Shown in pieces: positions 9,136-17,504 of a stretch of DNA of 32,098 nucleotides. The first letter of the stretch is position 1. Each line of letters starts with the position of its first letter. Location: contig DULK01000072.1 of NCBI GenBank assembly GCA_012840385.1, positions 1-32,098 of the forward strand, given 5' to 3'. The stretch is from Syntrophomonadaceae bacterium (GTDB lineage: Bacteria; Bacillota; DSM-12270; Thermacetogeniales; Thermacetogeniaceae). A program made the position numbers and the translations under genes. The notes under the pieces were generated by a model, which saw only the letters and a program-made list of their open reading frames with translations, was not told where the DNA came from and searched no databases.

Positions 9136-10011
9136 TTAACCGGCTGATAGCTGAGAGAAGAACTGCCTCATCGGACTGCTGCCGCCGGGTACGAATTTGC
9201 TTCCTCTCTTATAGGGGTTCAAGTCAGCTTCCTCCTGGGCGGCCTGAAGCAACCTGTTATAAGCCGCCGCCCCTGCGGTTGAAATAATGTTCCCTTTGTA
9301 ACGTATCAAGTCGGCAAGATAATCTGCCGGAGATTTATAATAATCTGCTAACTGGGTTAGACCCCCTTCCCACTGGTTCTGCGTCAACCTGGGCACGTTG
9401 CTTATGCTATTGTTACTTGTTTCTGCAGCTCTAAGCATGTCGATTGCATTCTGCGCCATCCTGATCTGCGCTTCCAATTTCTGTGCAGGAGTTAACCCAT
9501 ATGACCAGGGCAGAAGTTCCTTCCACCGCTCCAGTGCTTCCTGTCTCTCCTGCAATGCTCGCTGAGCAGCAAGTTGCTGCGCCAACTGTTGTTGTTCCCA
9601 AGACAGCTGCTTCCCAAACTTCTCCTGCTCCCAACCAAGTTGCTTTCCAAACTGCTCTTTCTCCCACTGGAGTTGCTGCCACTTCCACTTGTCTTCTGCT
9701 TCGAGTTGCTTCTGCAGTTCCTGCATCCGGGCAGCTCTCTCTGCCGCCTGCGCCGCCAACTGCCTGTTGAGTTTCTCCTCCTCCCAGCCGAGTTCCGCGC
9801 CGAGGCGCGCAGCCTCCGCGGCTGCCTGGGTGTACTGAGGAGCGTATGCCTCTGCGACTTTGCGCTGCTCGTAGGCGGCAAGCGGTGAGTTGCCAATACC
9901 CCTGGCGTAAGCCGACTTCATGATGGCGTTCCAGTCAGATGCCTCCTGAGTTTTAAGGGCAGTCTCCATCGACTTTCGAGCCGCATTCGCCAAGGCATCA
10001 GCATAAGACAT
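9136..10011 (-). CDS. Coiled-coil phage protein with 11-residue repeats
   Basis: 291 residues, Ala-, Gln- and Glu-rich, predicted to be almost entirely helical up to about residue 170. Residues 115-147 are three near-identical 11-residue units of the type WExExFGKQL, with tryptophans at 116, 127 and 138. W76 and W109 suggest more divergent units. The start has an excellent AAAGGAGGT site. The C-terminal third is not repetitive. Its position directly before the giant polyvalent protein, at the end of the structural genes, suggests an internal virion or ejection protein. This is inference; I recognise no family. Confidence 0.75.
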   Translation of the reverse strand: MSYADALANAARKSMETALKTQEASDWNAIMKSAYARGIGNSPLAAYEQRKVAEAYAPQYTQAAAEAARLGAELGWEEEKLNRQLAAQAAERAARMQELQKQLEAEDKWKWQQLQWEKEQFGKQLGWEQEKFGKQLSWEQQQLAQQLAAQRALQERQEALERWKELLPWSYGLTPAQKLEAQIRMAQNAIDMLRAAETSNNSISNVPRLTQNQWEGGLTQLADYYKSPADYLADLIRYKGNIISTAGAAAYNRLLQAAQEEADLNPYKRGSKFVPGGSSPMRQFFSQLSAG

Positions 10012-10026
10012 AAGCTGTACCTCCTT

Positions 10027-10341
10027 TTACTCCGCGACTATCAGCGCCGCGGGGTCGGTCGTAGTGACCTGCATTCCGTTTGACTCAATGACAACGCGCA
10101 ACATATATACATCGGGGACATCCGTATCAAGTGCCGTAAGGACATACGAGCACTCACCCTTAGTAGGTGGATATTCAATTGTGCAGGTGCCTCTTTTCAC
10201 CGTTCCAGTATGGATGCCGCGCAGCTCTACGTTGGCGGTTTTATTGGTCAAGTCCAAAACGCTTCCGTCGGGCTGCTTTATATCAAACACTAACTTAATA
10301 CCGGTGTCGCCTTTTTTAACTACGTGCGCTGTGGAGTACAC
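10027..10341 (-). CDS. BppU-like immunoglobulin-fold phage protein
   Basis: 104 residues, all beta in pattern. The sequence resembles the N-terminal Ig-like domain of baseplate upper proteins: a hydrophobic strand, then IKQPDGSVLDLTNKTANVEL, and a late strand DVYMLRVVIE. In that family the domain attaches a receptor-binding protein to the tail tip. Here it stands alone, so it may be an adaptor for a fibre protein. The GTG start follows AAGGAGGTG with 7-base spacing, which decides it. It sits among the tail genes. Confidence 0.6.
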   Translation of the reverse strand: MYSTAHVVKKGDTGIKLVFDIKQPDGSVLDLTNKTANVELRGIHTGTVKRGTCTIEYPPTKGECSYVLTALDTDVPDVYMLRVVIESNGMQVTTTDPAALIVAE

Positions 10342-10355
10342 CTGCTACACCTCCT

Positions 10356-10970
10356 TCAGTGTACCGGAACACGCCGCCTGCCTCCGGTGCGAAGCCTGTA
10401 GGTCGCCGTGGCGGTGGCGCGCAGCGTATACCTGAACGTCGCTAAAATGCCGGTTACGGGCGCACCCCCACTGCACTGCACCTTGACCCGCCCTGACAGT
10501 ATATAGACTCTCGCGGAGCTATTCCATGACGGAGATACAAGCCTACCTGTGATCTCTGCAGGTGTGGCTACCACGATAGCATCCGCGGAAGATGTCGCCA
10601 GCACCGCAGGAGATTTCAACGCGCAAGCACAGGAGAAGGGCGGGGCCTGCGTGCTGGCGGGCACTGTAATTATAGCCTGAACGGAAGGAGCAACCATGCC
10701 GAAGACGGCAGCGCACGGCAACGCCTGTACGGAAGCGGGAGACGCACCAGAAACCTGCACCGACGGCGCGCACGCCATAGCCGACGCGCTGAATACCGGA
10801 ACCGTCACCATAGCCAGGCCGGGAACGTTAAGTTCCGGCTCAAGAATGCTTCCGGCAACACCAGACAGAGGCCCAATTGCCTTCACTACTAGTTGTAACA
10901 AAGTAACCGTAGTTTCTGGTTCAGAAATGCTACCAGTAGTGCCAGGCAAGGTTAGGATTGTCTCAGGCAT
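10356..10970 (-). CDS. Phage protein of unusual, nearly uncharged composition
   Basis: 204 residues dominated by Ala, Val, Ser, Pro and Thr. Between about residues 51 and 116 there are no charged residues at all, and short APSVQ-type units recur, suggesting stacked beta repeats as in a fibre. The C-terminal 60 residues become basic and look like a beta domain (ARVYILSGRVKVQCSGG). ATG 10970 has GGGAG about 10 bases upstream. Other frames across this stretch give no better protein and the gene fits the close spacing of the operon, so I accept it. Function unknown, probably tail-associated. Confidence 0.6.
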   Translation of the reverse strand: MPETILTLPGTTGSISEPETTVTLLQLVVKAIGPLSGVAGSILEPELNVPGLAMVTVPVFSASAMACAPSVQVSGASPASVQALPCAAVFGMVAPSVQAIITVPASTQAPPFSCACALKSPAVLATSSADAIVVATPAEITGRLVSPSWNSSARVYILSGRVKVQCSGGAPVTGILATFRYTLRATATATYRLRTGGRRRVPVH

Positions 10971-10989
10971 TATACCATCTCCCGCTTAG

Positions 10990-11733
10990 TTAGGCCGGCA
11001 GCGCCAGTTCAATCGTGTACGTAACCTTCAGCTGACTGCTGTTCGGCACCTCGATGGCGGGGGAGAGGACGTCGCGGGCGATGAGGAAAGAATAATAATA
11101 TGCGGACGATGCTCGGATTTTTGCGTAAATTCCGGCTTCCCCGACGGTAATTGTGCCCCCGCTATTGTTGATAAATATGCGCTCAAGCACCTGGACGAAC
11201 TTCTTCCCCACGCTGTCCCACGACAAGGTGCCCGGCCCCATTTCCTGGTACTGCAGTTGTCCTGTAGCAGTACCGTGCGGTATCAGGGTCGTCAGCTTGT
11301 ACGCGTCGAAGTTCTCCGGGCCAGTCCCCGTCCCAACGACGATGCCGATGTTGGTGTTACCGCTCGCGCCGCGCATACCTTCGTTAAATGTGTACTCGTT
11401 GGAATTGTAGACATGATAACAAATTTCACTATAACCCTGAACGCTCCCCGAGATGTCTTTCATGACCAAAGTGCCAGCCCCATAAGTATTTCCCAACGCC
11501 TCAGCTCCCCGCGCCAGCGTCTGAGTCGCCATCCAGTTGTAGTAGTTCCGCACCCAAGACCGCGAGCGGTCCTCATAGCGCGCGAGGGGCTCCCCGTCGA
11601 GGGTCTGGACCTCGGCTGTGAGGTAGACGACGGGGGACGGGGCGATGTGGAGCCGCTTCTGCTGCTGGATTAGTTCCTCAACCTCGCGCTGCTCCTGTGG
11701 GTCGACAGTCTTAAGAACCTTCAACCTTACCAC
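10990..11733 (-). CDS. Phage virion protein, tail-associated
   Basis: 247 residues. The N-terminal 30 residues are charged and helical; the rest is beta-rich. The segment GIVVGTGTGPENFDAYKL, followed by a G-T-A-T-G turn and then RIFINNSGGTITVGEAGIYA, matches a pattern found in many podovirus and siphovirus structural proteins of unknown role. The GTG at 11733 begins 3 bases after the previous stop; a TTG at 11724 with GGGGGTGG upstream is an alternative start. It belongs to the tail gene cluster. Confidence 0.65.
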   Translation of the reverse strand: MVRLKVLKTVDPQEQREVEELIQQQKRLHIAPSPVVYLTAEVQTLDGEPLARYEDRSRSWVRNYYNWMATQTLARGAEALGNTYGAGTLVMKDISGSVQGYSEICYHVYNSNEYTFNEGMRGASGNTNIGIVVGTGTGPENFDAYKLTTLIPHGTATGQLQYQEMGPGTLSWDSVGKKFVQVLERIFINNSGGTITVGEAGIYAKIRASSAYYYSFLIARDVLSPAIEVPNSSQLKVTYTIELALPA

Positions 11734-11736
11734 CCC

Positions 11737-12186
11737 CTACTGCACGCTGATGCGGAAGATGCCGCTCGAATCCCAGATAATGCGGAAGTCGCCCGCGGAG
11801 GAACTTACGTCCTGACCGAAGTCAACGTAGCCCAACAGCCTCTTCTCAGACGAGGAAACACCTGTGTTGTCATAGATCACCGCGTACCTGGCAGTGATCG
11901 TCGATGCAGGCCATGACACGTCATCTGCATCGAGTACTACAACGTTCGATACAGCATCGTAGGACACTGTTTTGTTCGCAAGAGCCTGGCCTCCAGCCGT
12001 GTAGCCGGTGCCGCTCACCTCATATAACTCAACGTCGCTCAAAAACTGGTGGTTGTCCTGGTCGGGAACGTAGCTGGACGTTAGCAACATAACTTCAATA
12101 GGAGCAGTTGCCCAGTTGAGACTGTAACTGCCGCTAACAAGAGCTTTGAGAAATTGGGCGTAGACATGTGCAGTCACCACGGCCAT
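11737..12186 (-). CDS. Conserved phage structural protein, unknown role
   Basis: 149 residues. The sequence resembles a widely occurring phage protein with a YAQFLKAL start, a VMLLTSSYVPDQDNHQFLSD segment, the turn EVSGTGYTAGGQAL, and a C-terminal YVDFGQDVSSSAGDFRI. These features suggest a small beta-sheet virion protein. I chose ATG 12186, which has GGTGATC 3-4 bases upstream; a start at 12198 would overlap that site. It is located among tail genes, next to another beta-rich protein of the same cluster. Confidence 0.7.
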   Translation of the reverse strand: MAVVTAHVYAQFLKALVSGSYSLNWATAPIEVMLLTSSYVPDQDNHQFLSDVELYEVSGTGYTAGGQALANKTVSYDAVSNVVVLDADDVSWPASTITARYAVIYDNTGVSSSEKRLLGYVDFGQDVSSSAGDFRIIWDSSGIFRISVQ

Positions 12187-12219
12187 AAAGATCACCATCC
12201 TTTGAAATTGTTAGACCCG

Positions 12220-13224
12220 TTAAGCTCCAAACTTGCCAAGCTCAGGCAGTGGTTCCGACACCACTGCAGACACGACGTAGGCGGGCGCGCCCCCGCGGCG
12301 CTCGGCAAGCCCGGGCGCAGCCGTGATGTAGAAACCTCCATAGGCCAGAAGCCCATGACCCGCCATTACTTCTGTGTACCATTTCCAGAGGTCTTCAATA
12401 CCCAGGGCGTCGCCAGGATGGTCGAAGAGAGCATGGTCGAAGGGTTCGTATACAGGAACTACGCCTACCCCGTACCGCGACGCCCTCCCGCGTGCAGCTT
12501 TGTCAATGAGTTGCGACATCTCCTCCGAATTCGCCGACCCGCCTTCGGGCACTCCAGGCTTGGGAAACTTTGTCAGTTGCGCAATGGCGTTAGCAAACCT
12601 CTGGAAGTTGCTGTTAAGCGTATTTATCAGTGATGAGCGGACGGTGTCGCTTCCCTTAACCCCGCGCAGTGTCGGGGCGTACATGGGCGTGGAAACCGGA
12701 GTGAGGTTGACAGGAGATCCGTAAGGGCTCAGGCGCCTCGCGCACCACTTTTCCATCCCGCAACTCCCCGAGTCACACACGTACTGTGCATGCGCCAACT
12801 GCCTGAAGTTGGCCGTCAATATCCCTGAGAGCCTGTTTGGGTTCTCAAAGTCCGACGGTGCCAAGTAACGCAAGGCAGGCTTCGGAGTGAGCTTGAGGCG
12901 GCCAAAAGCAATCTCCCCGGACCTCCCTTCCTCGACTGCCTTGTGCTCCACAGGAGGAGCAACCCGCCGGTGAGCCACGGCGTTGACCTTGCAGTGCAGG
13001 CTATGTCTTGCGTTGTAGGCCGCGAACATAGGAACGTACGCCTTCAGCGTAGGGCCAAGACCCTCTTCCGTAGGCACGACAAGAACGCAGTTTGCCGATG
13101 AGCGCTTTCCCAGCTTATCCAGGGCATCCGCACAAGCACGGAAGTTGCTGTTCACAATGTTTGCCAGTGCTTCATTGGAGCGCGCATCTCCAGGTGTGAT
13201 TTTCCTAATGGCGCTTACTTTCAA
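12220..13224 (-). CDS. Phage protein with three N-x-N-F helical motifs
   Basis: 334 residues, family not recognised. A motif of the form L-x3-N-x-N-F-x3-A-x-A occurs three times, at about residues 20-38 (NSNF 25-28), 131-146 (NF at 139-140) and 198-222 (NSNF 204-207). This motif is common in phage tail and fibre proteins, often near attachment points. The TTG start is supported by AGAGGAG with about 9-base spacing; the ATG just upstream is out of frame and quickly closed. It follows the nozzle-like gene by 6 bases. Confidence 0.65.
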   Translation of the reverse strand: MKVSAIRKITPGDARSNEALANIVNSNFRACADALDKLGKRSSANCVLVVPTEEGLGPTLKAYVPMFAAYNARHSLHCKVNAVAHRRVAPPVEHKAVEEGRSGEIAFGRLKLTPKPALRYLAPSDFENPNRLSGILTANFRQLAHAQYVCDSGSCGMEKWCARRLSPYGSPVNLTPVSTPMYAPTLRGVKGSDTVRSSLINTLNSNFQRFANAIAQLTKFPKPGVPEGGSANSEEMSQLIDKAARGRASRYGVGVVPVYEPFDHALFDHPGDALGIEDLWKWYTEVMAGHGLLAYGGFYITAAPGLAERRGGAPAYVVSAVVSEPLPELGKFGA

Positions 13225-13230
13225 AAGACA

Positions 13231-14742
13231 TCACTCCTCTACCCCAACGACAACTGAAAGCGCACGGAGATCGTCTACCCTGTCCGTTGCCTCGAACTTC
13301 AAATACACGTCCCTGTCTTTTTCTATGCCCCACAGCTTTACTGTCTGTGTTGTTTCAAGAGCAGGACCAACCGGAGGCGTGAAGCCGACCTGGTACGGCC
13401 CAACCTCCACCCCGGGGCGGCCCAAGCCCACGTAAACGTCCATGCTGAACTGGCGCTTGGGCTTTGCCACGACGTAGAGCCTCTTAGGCTTCATCTTGCG
13501 TCCTTCATAGCGCAGGGGGCCTATCTTGAACCAGGTCGTGATGGGTACGCCGTCATCTGTATCGGCATCAGCCTTCATGCGAAACAGTTTTCCGTCTCTC
13601 GACCCAAACAGGTAGGTAGGTTCTTCCGTGCTCGACAATCCCGGGGCTTCCAGGACGGGGCACACGGCGTATATCTCGTAGGGAAACTCAAAATGCTGCC
13701 ACATATCAGCAATAATGTTATAAATGAACACATGGGTATTTCCCAGCTTGTACCCGGGGAGAACGACCCAGAACTCCGGCCCGAAGGCGTAGCAATGCGG
13801 ATACAGGTAATACTTCCGCGGCAACTCATTGAGCAGATCGAAGACAGGCATACTCACCTCACGGGGCTCAGATCCTGAGAAAGCAATGATGCGCTTCGTC
13901 CCGTCCCCCGCCACCGTGAGCCACATAGCGCAGCCAAGGACGTTGCCAGAACAGCGCATTTCCATCACACCCACTGGCGCACCAGGTACGAGGCGGAAGT
14001 CGTCCTCGTTGTCGCCGTAGAGCATATAGAAGCCCTCCTTCGTGAGGATGAGCAGGTAGTCTCCCATCGAAAGGCAGTCGTAGATCCCTGTTGCGGTTGC
14101 AGGGGTTGGCACGTCGATGGCGAAGTCAGGAGGCCAGCTATGGAGATCACGCTTCAGTATCCTTTTCGGCGTGTCAACCGTTTCCGAGTATTCCTCGTAG
14201 CCGTTGAAATACAGCCTATGAGGGTACGCACCATGCACGCCCCACCCAAACAGCACGTCCTTGTGCACAGCAAGGCCGTCAAGCCATGGCAGTTCGCCCT
14301 CCAATGCTTCTTTGAGTGTGCTAAACCCGTCAGTCCCAACGTCATACATGCCCAGTTCTGGGCCTGCCCCAATAACGAGATTGCCTTGGTACACGACACC
14401 TGAGTAAGGAGTGTTGCCCGGTAAGTCGTTGTGAAGCAGTTTCCACTCTCCAAATTCCGAGGAAGGGTCTTCTAGTGCAACTAACTGCCTCCACAACTTG
14501 TGATCATCTACGACTACAAGTCGCTCAGTAAGGTGCCCGTATTGCCCGCCGGTAGTTATATAGATGGTTCCTATGAGTCCACTGAATGGGGTTCCTCCAA
14601 CGGCCACAGTGCCGCGGCGGGTGGAGAGGACGCCTCCCCGCACCACGAAGTTAGCTCCACCGGAAAACTCTCCCTCAGCACGGGTGGAAAGGCTATTGAT
14701 ACCGCGGAAGCTGTTAACCGAAATTGTAGCCTTCTGTATCAC
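13231..14742 (-). CDS. Beta-propeller tail nozzle or DNA-stabilisation-like protein
   Basis: 503 residues. The N-terminus (FRGINSLSTRAEGEFSGGANF, followed by LSTRRGT) has the layout of podovirus proteins that cap the head-tail connector, such as the P22 gp10 and T7 gp12 type nozzle proteins. Repeated short strands with aromatic and Gly turns through about residue 400 fit a beta-propeller. It directly follows two adaptor-like genes, the expected assembly order. The GTG start follows GGAGGGCAGGGGCC. The identification rests on pattern and position, not on a database match. Confidence 0.7.
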   Translation of the reverse strand: MIQKATISVNSFRGINSLSTRAEGEFSGGANFVVRGGVLSTRRGTVAVGGTPFSGLIGTIYITTGGQYGHLTERLVVVDDHKLWRQLVALEDPSSEFGEWKLLHNDLPGNTPYSGVVYQGNLVIGAGPELGMYDVGTDGFSTLKEALEGELPWLDGLAVHKDVLFGWGVHGAYPHRLYFNGYEEYSETVDTPKRILKRDLHSWPPDFAIDVPTPATATGIYDCLSMGDYLLILTKEGFYMLYGDNEDDFRLVPGAPVGVMEMRCSGNVLGCAMWLTVAGDGTKRIIAFSGSEPREVSMPVFDLLNELPRKYYLYPHCYAFGPEFWVVLPGYKLGNTHVFIYNIIADMWQHFEFPYEIYAVCPVLEAPGLSSTEEPTYLFGSRDGKLFRMKADADTDDGVPITTWFKIGPLRYEGRKMKPKRLYVVAKPKRQFSMDVYVGLGRPGVEVGPYQVGFTPPVGPALETTQTVKLWGIEKDRDVYLKFEATDRVDDLRALSVVVGVEE

Positions 14743-14758
14743 GGCCCCTGCCCTCCGC

Positions 14759-15385
14759 TTACTCTGTAGTTGCTCCTATCAGCGCCGCTATCCTCGTCTT
14801 ACGAATAAACTTTCTGTTGTGCGGTTCCATCTCCCAGATACGGTCGAGAGCCATCTGCCGCTTGCCAAGCATGTACTCATTGTAGAAGTCGGACTTGTCG
14901 TTCAGTTCCTCTTCCTTCTGCTGCGACTTAGCACAGCAGTAAAGCACAACAAGATTGTGGTATTCCGCCGGCAGGCCAGCAGTTGTTTCCAGATCATCAG
15001 ATAGAGAAGAAACATGCCCTAATCTGGCATAGTAATCTACACGGCAGGTTGCCGACACACCGGTCAATCCCTGTAACAGTATTTGGCCTGCTGTTATCTT
15101 ATAGCCTTTTGATATATTGTCGTTGATCGGCAACCTGGCAAGTTGCTCTCCGTTAGCGTAGACATAAAGTATTTCGTGGGATTGAGAAAGATCGGGATCT
15201 GAAATTAGGTCGATAGTTCCTTTTCCTTCTGTCAATGTTGTATTGATATTTTCTTTCTTCTTGAGCACCTTGGCGACCGGCGTCAGATCGTCAAGCGCCA
15301 TATTGATATACTTTATCCACGTAGGATCGTCATAAACTTCTTCGGCCTGCAATCCGGCAAGGTTAATAACTTCCGAAACGAGCAT
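14759..15385 (-). CDS. Phage head-tail adaptor-like protein
   Basis: 208 residues. An N-terminal helical segment (MLVSEVINLAGLQ, then WIKYINMALDDL), a central beta part, and a C-terminal helical segment (EYHNLVVLYCCAKSQQKEEE) match the adaptor or connector proteins of podoviruses that bind below the portal. I prefer ATG 15385, with AAGG about 11 bases upstream, over a GTG at 15394 that overlaps the previous stop. It follows a second adaptor-like protein, so the pair may form successive rings. Confidence 0.7.
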   Translation of the reverse strand: MLVSEVINLAGLQAEEVYDDPTWIKYINMALDDLTPVAKVLKKKENINTTLTEGKGTIDLISDPDLSQSHEILYVYANGEQLARLPINDNISKGYKITAGQILLQGLTGVSATCRVDYYARLGHVSSLSDDLETTAGLPAEYHNLVVLYCCAKSQQKEEELNDKSDFYNEYMLGKRQMALDRIWEMEPHNRKFIRKTRIAALIGATTE

Positions 15386-15393
15386 GGGCGCCA

Positions 15394-15882
15394 CTACCTT
15401 TCTACTTTCACGTCAACGCCTTTTCTTCTGCGCAATAGTGAAGCGGCCATTTGGGCCTCGCTCTCGAATTTCGCATATAATGCGCTTGCAGTATTTGCAT
15501 CATCATCTCTGAGCTTTAACCAAGCTGCCAGTCCGGTGACCAGGATACGGTGGAAGATGCGGGGCACTGCCGGTGTCTCACTAAGCGAACTTATTTCAGG
15601 CGGCAGTTTGTAATAACGAACAGTGTATGTGCCATCAACGGGGAACCGGATGTGGTTATCTATCTTTTCAAACGATTCGGCGTCTGTTTCCCGCACGTCT
15701 AGGCAATCATCGGGCAGGCTGTACCATGCCATCGCCGCGGCCTGGATCTGGACCTCTCCCCACAGACACGCTTTAGTTCCAAGCCATACCAAAGCTTGAT
15801 TGATCCCCTCAATGGCGTCCACAGGGTCGATTTCTTCACTAAGATACCTTTCCGCCGCTATCTTGATTTCTTCTCCGGTCAT
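15394..15882 (-). CDS. Second phage adaptor-like protein
   Basis: 162 residues with the same organisation as the next gene but shorter: an N-terminal helix pair (ITAERYL-like, then AIEGINQALVWLG), a central beta region with a YTVRYYKLPPE strand, and a C-terminal helix (LAAWLKLRDDDANTASALY). This fits a head-tail connector. ATG 15882 overlaps the amidase stop in an ATGA junction, so translation is coupled. The local ribosome binding site is weak. Confidence 0.65.
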   Translation of the reverse strand: MTGEEIKIAAERYLSEEIDPVDAIEGINQALVWLGTKACLWGEVQIQAAAMAWYSLPDDCLDVRETDAESFEKIDNHIRFPVDGTYTVRYYKLPPEISSLSETPAVPRIFHRILVTGLAAWLKLRDDDANTASALYAKFESEAQMAASLLRRRKGVDVKVER

Positions 15883-16661
15883 AAGGTCACACCCAGAACT
15901 TTCTCAAGGTACTCCATCATGCAGTCAATTGCGACTGCAAATTGCTCTCTTGTCAACGGCTCTTCAGGTCGGAATGTACCATCGTCACATCCATGCAGGA
16001 TTCCGGCCTTGCACAGCTTCAAAATACTCCTCGTACTGTACCTGTTCGGGTCTAAATCCTTAAAAGGGCCTTCTCCCGTCCTGGGTTCTCCTTTTCCCAT
16101 GCTGGGTTCTCCTTTCTTGATTTCAATCCCAAACCAATCGCCTATCGCCTCGGCCAGAGCCACTACAACATCCTGATATCTCTCTTTAAATCTGGCAATG
16201 TCCCTGGGGTTGTCGTGGAAGAAAATTTCCGTCAGAACCGCCGTAGCTTTCGTCCTGTAAACTTCATCCCACCGGCATCCCGGAACCGTTGCATCCTTTA
16301 AACCCCGGTCCGGAAGTCCGAGGGCGCCAACAATTTTCTTCTGAAGAAGTGCTCCAAATCTGGCCGAATCGGTGCCCGCCAGGCGGTATGTCCAGGTCTC
16401 GGTCCCGGAAGCCTGACCCCGATGGGCGTTATCACTGCTGTTGCTGTGTAAAGCAACGTGCAGATCCGGCTTTTTAGTATTGGAATCGCATGTTATACCC
16501 CAAGGCGTCAGGTGCTTTTCGTTTCTAAACACCACAATGCCTTGCTTTCGCAGCAGACCTGCTATATCATCGGCCAGACGGTGCATCCGCTCGCCCTCGG
16601 ATACACCGTCGGCCCCTACATTCCCAAACTGATTGCTTGCGCTCAGGTAAATACTCGGCAT
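15879..16661 (-). CDS. Endolysin: N-acetylmuramoyl-L-alanine amidase with SLH module
   Basis: 260 residues. The N-terminal domain (about 1-185) belongs to the Amidase_3 type in its Firmicutes form beginning IYLSASNQ, with LHVALHSNSS around H72 and TEIFFHDN near residue 142 carrying the expected metal and catalytic residues. It cleaves the bond between muramic acid and the stem peptide. A Lys/Gly/Pro linker (about 186-205) leads to one S-layer homology motif at about 213-256 (LCKAGILHGCDDGTFRPEEP, then LTREQFAVAID). That motif usually binds pyruvylated wall polymers. No signal peptide is seen, consistent with release through the holin encoded immediately upstream. Confidence 0.88.
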   Translation of the reverse strand: MPSIYLSASNQFGNVGADGVSEGERMHRLADDIAGLLRKQGIVVFRNEKHLTPWGITCDSNTKKPDLHVALHSNSSDNAHRGQASGTETWTYRLAGTDSARFGALLQKKIVGALGLPDRGLKDATVPGCRWDEVYRTKATAVLTEIFFHDNPRDIARFKERYQDVVVALAEAIGDWFGIEIKKGEPSMGKGEPRTGEGPFKDLDPNRYSTRSILKLCKAGILHGCDDGTFRPEEPLTREQFAVAIDCMMEYLEKVLGVTL

Positions 16662-16680
16662 TGTAATTCACCAGGCTTTC

Positions 16681-17139
16681 TTAATCAGGCACTTTTTCAT
16701 GATATAGTTCAGGCCCTTTTGGCAAGTCAGGCTCATCAGGTACCGCTTTGCCTTCTTTATCACGGATCTGCTTTAAGGCGTCCGCAATAGCCGCCGGAAA
16801 CGGCACGCCGATAATGCCCAGATTCTCCACAATGGACAGCCCTTCATTCGCAATGTAAAAGAAGATAGCAAGGCTCCTGAAAAAGGCCTGTCCCAGAAGG
16901 GTGTCGAGCCAGTAGCCAACAGCAACAGGCACGAAAAGGATGATTTTTTTGGCGATCCCCTTAAACCCTACGCCACTGTCGAGGTTTTTTGAAACCCAGG
17001 CGGCGATTAAACCGGTGACATAATCCATCACCACGAAGGCCACGAGAACTTTAAGAGCGATGTCCCAGCCGCCCAGGAAATTGACAATCACAGTTCCGGC
17101 AGCCACGAACAGCCATTTAACCCAGCCCCAGCTATCCAT
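16681..17139 (-). CDS. Phage holin, TcdE/phage holin 4 type
   Basis: 152 residues with three or four membrane helices in the first 115 (around 8-24, 27-49, 66-83 and 87-110), including the family-like segment VAFVVMDYVTGLIAAWV. A charged, proline-rich tail of about 35 residues follows. Holins form the membrane hole that lets the endolysin reach the wall. The amidase gene begins 19 bases downstream, the classic lysis pair. The start has GGGGAGGAATTCTG, an excellent site. Confidence 0.85.
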   Translation of the reverse strand: MDSWGWVKWLFVAAGTVIVNFLGGWDIALKVLVAFVVMDYVTGLIAAWVSKNLDSGVGFKGIAKKIILFVPVAVGYWLDTLLGQAFFRSLAIFFYIANEGLSIVENLGIIGVPFPAAIADALKQIRDKEGKAVPDEPDLPKGPELYHEKVPD

Positions 17140-17166
17140 CAGAATTCCTCCCCGGCATTAAGCCTT

Positions 17167-17451
17167 TCAAGATTCCTTTTTTGCCTTTCGTCCGTGATGA
17201 TGCTCTTCTGGTAACGTCTCAGGTCCGGCTGGATCTTCAGCAGGCGACAGTTCTTGCCCAAACAGCGTAGTATCTTCGGTAATTGAGATCCCAAATTCCC
17301 TGTGATTTCTTAGAAATTCGATCTCTTCCGGATCACTGGTAACGTAAACGCCGTTCTCGAATTTAATGTGATGCCCGGGGCCCTCATTAGTGTGGGGCTC
17401 CATCACAAGAACAAATCCGGCGTACTTGCTTATAAACTTAGCTGCTGGCAT
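17167..17451 (-). CDS. Small phage protein, possible head-associated
   Basis: 94 residues. The first 65 residues look like a small folded domain (FISKYAGFVLVMEP, then VYVTSDPEEIEFLRNHREFG). The last 30 are disordered, acidic then basic, with a histidine cluster (EEHHHGRKAKKES). Genes of similar size and pattern occur after the capsid gene in many phages, but the role is unknown. ATG 17451 is preceded by AAAGGAG at good spacing. It lies between the capsid and lysis genes. Confidence 0.6.
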   Translation of the reverse strand: MPAAKFISKYAGFVLVMEPHTNEGPGHHIKFENGVYVTSDPEEIEFLRNHREFGISITEDTTLFGQELSPAEDPAGPETLPEEHHHGRKAKKES

Positions 17452-17504
17452 GAATCATCACACTCCTTTTGAAATCAAGGGGGAGGGATTATCCCTCTCC
17501 CCTC

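Noticed and set aside
9574-9888. Long open frames on the + strand opposite the coiled-coil gene
   Set aside because: They arise from the Gln/Leu-rich repeat read backwards, have no ribosome site and give leucine-rich translations without family character.
15401-15416. TTTCACGTC near the adaptor gene boundary
   Set aside because: The centre is CACGTC, not a palindrome; not a ParB-type site.
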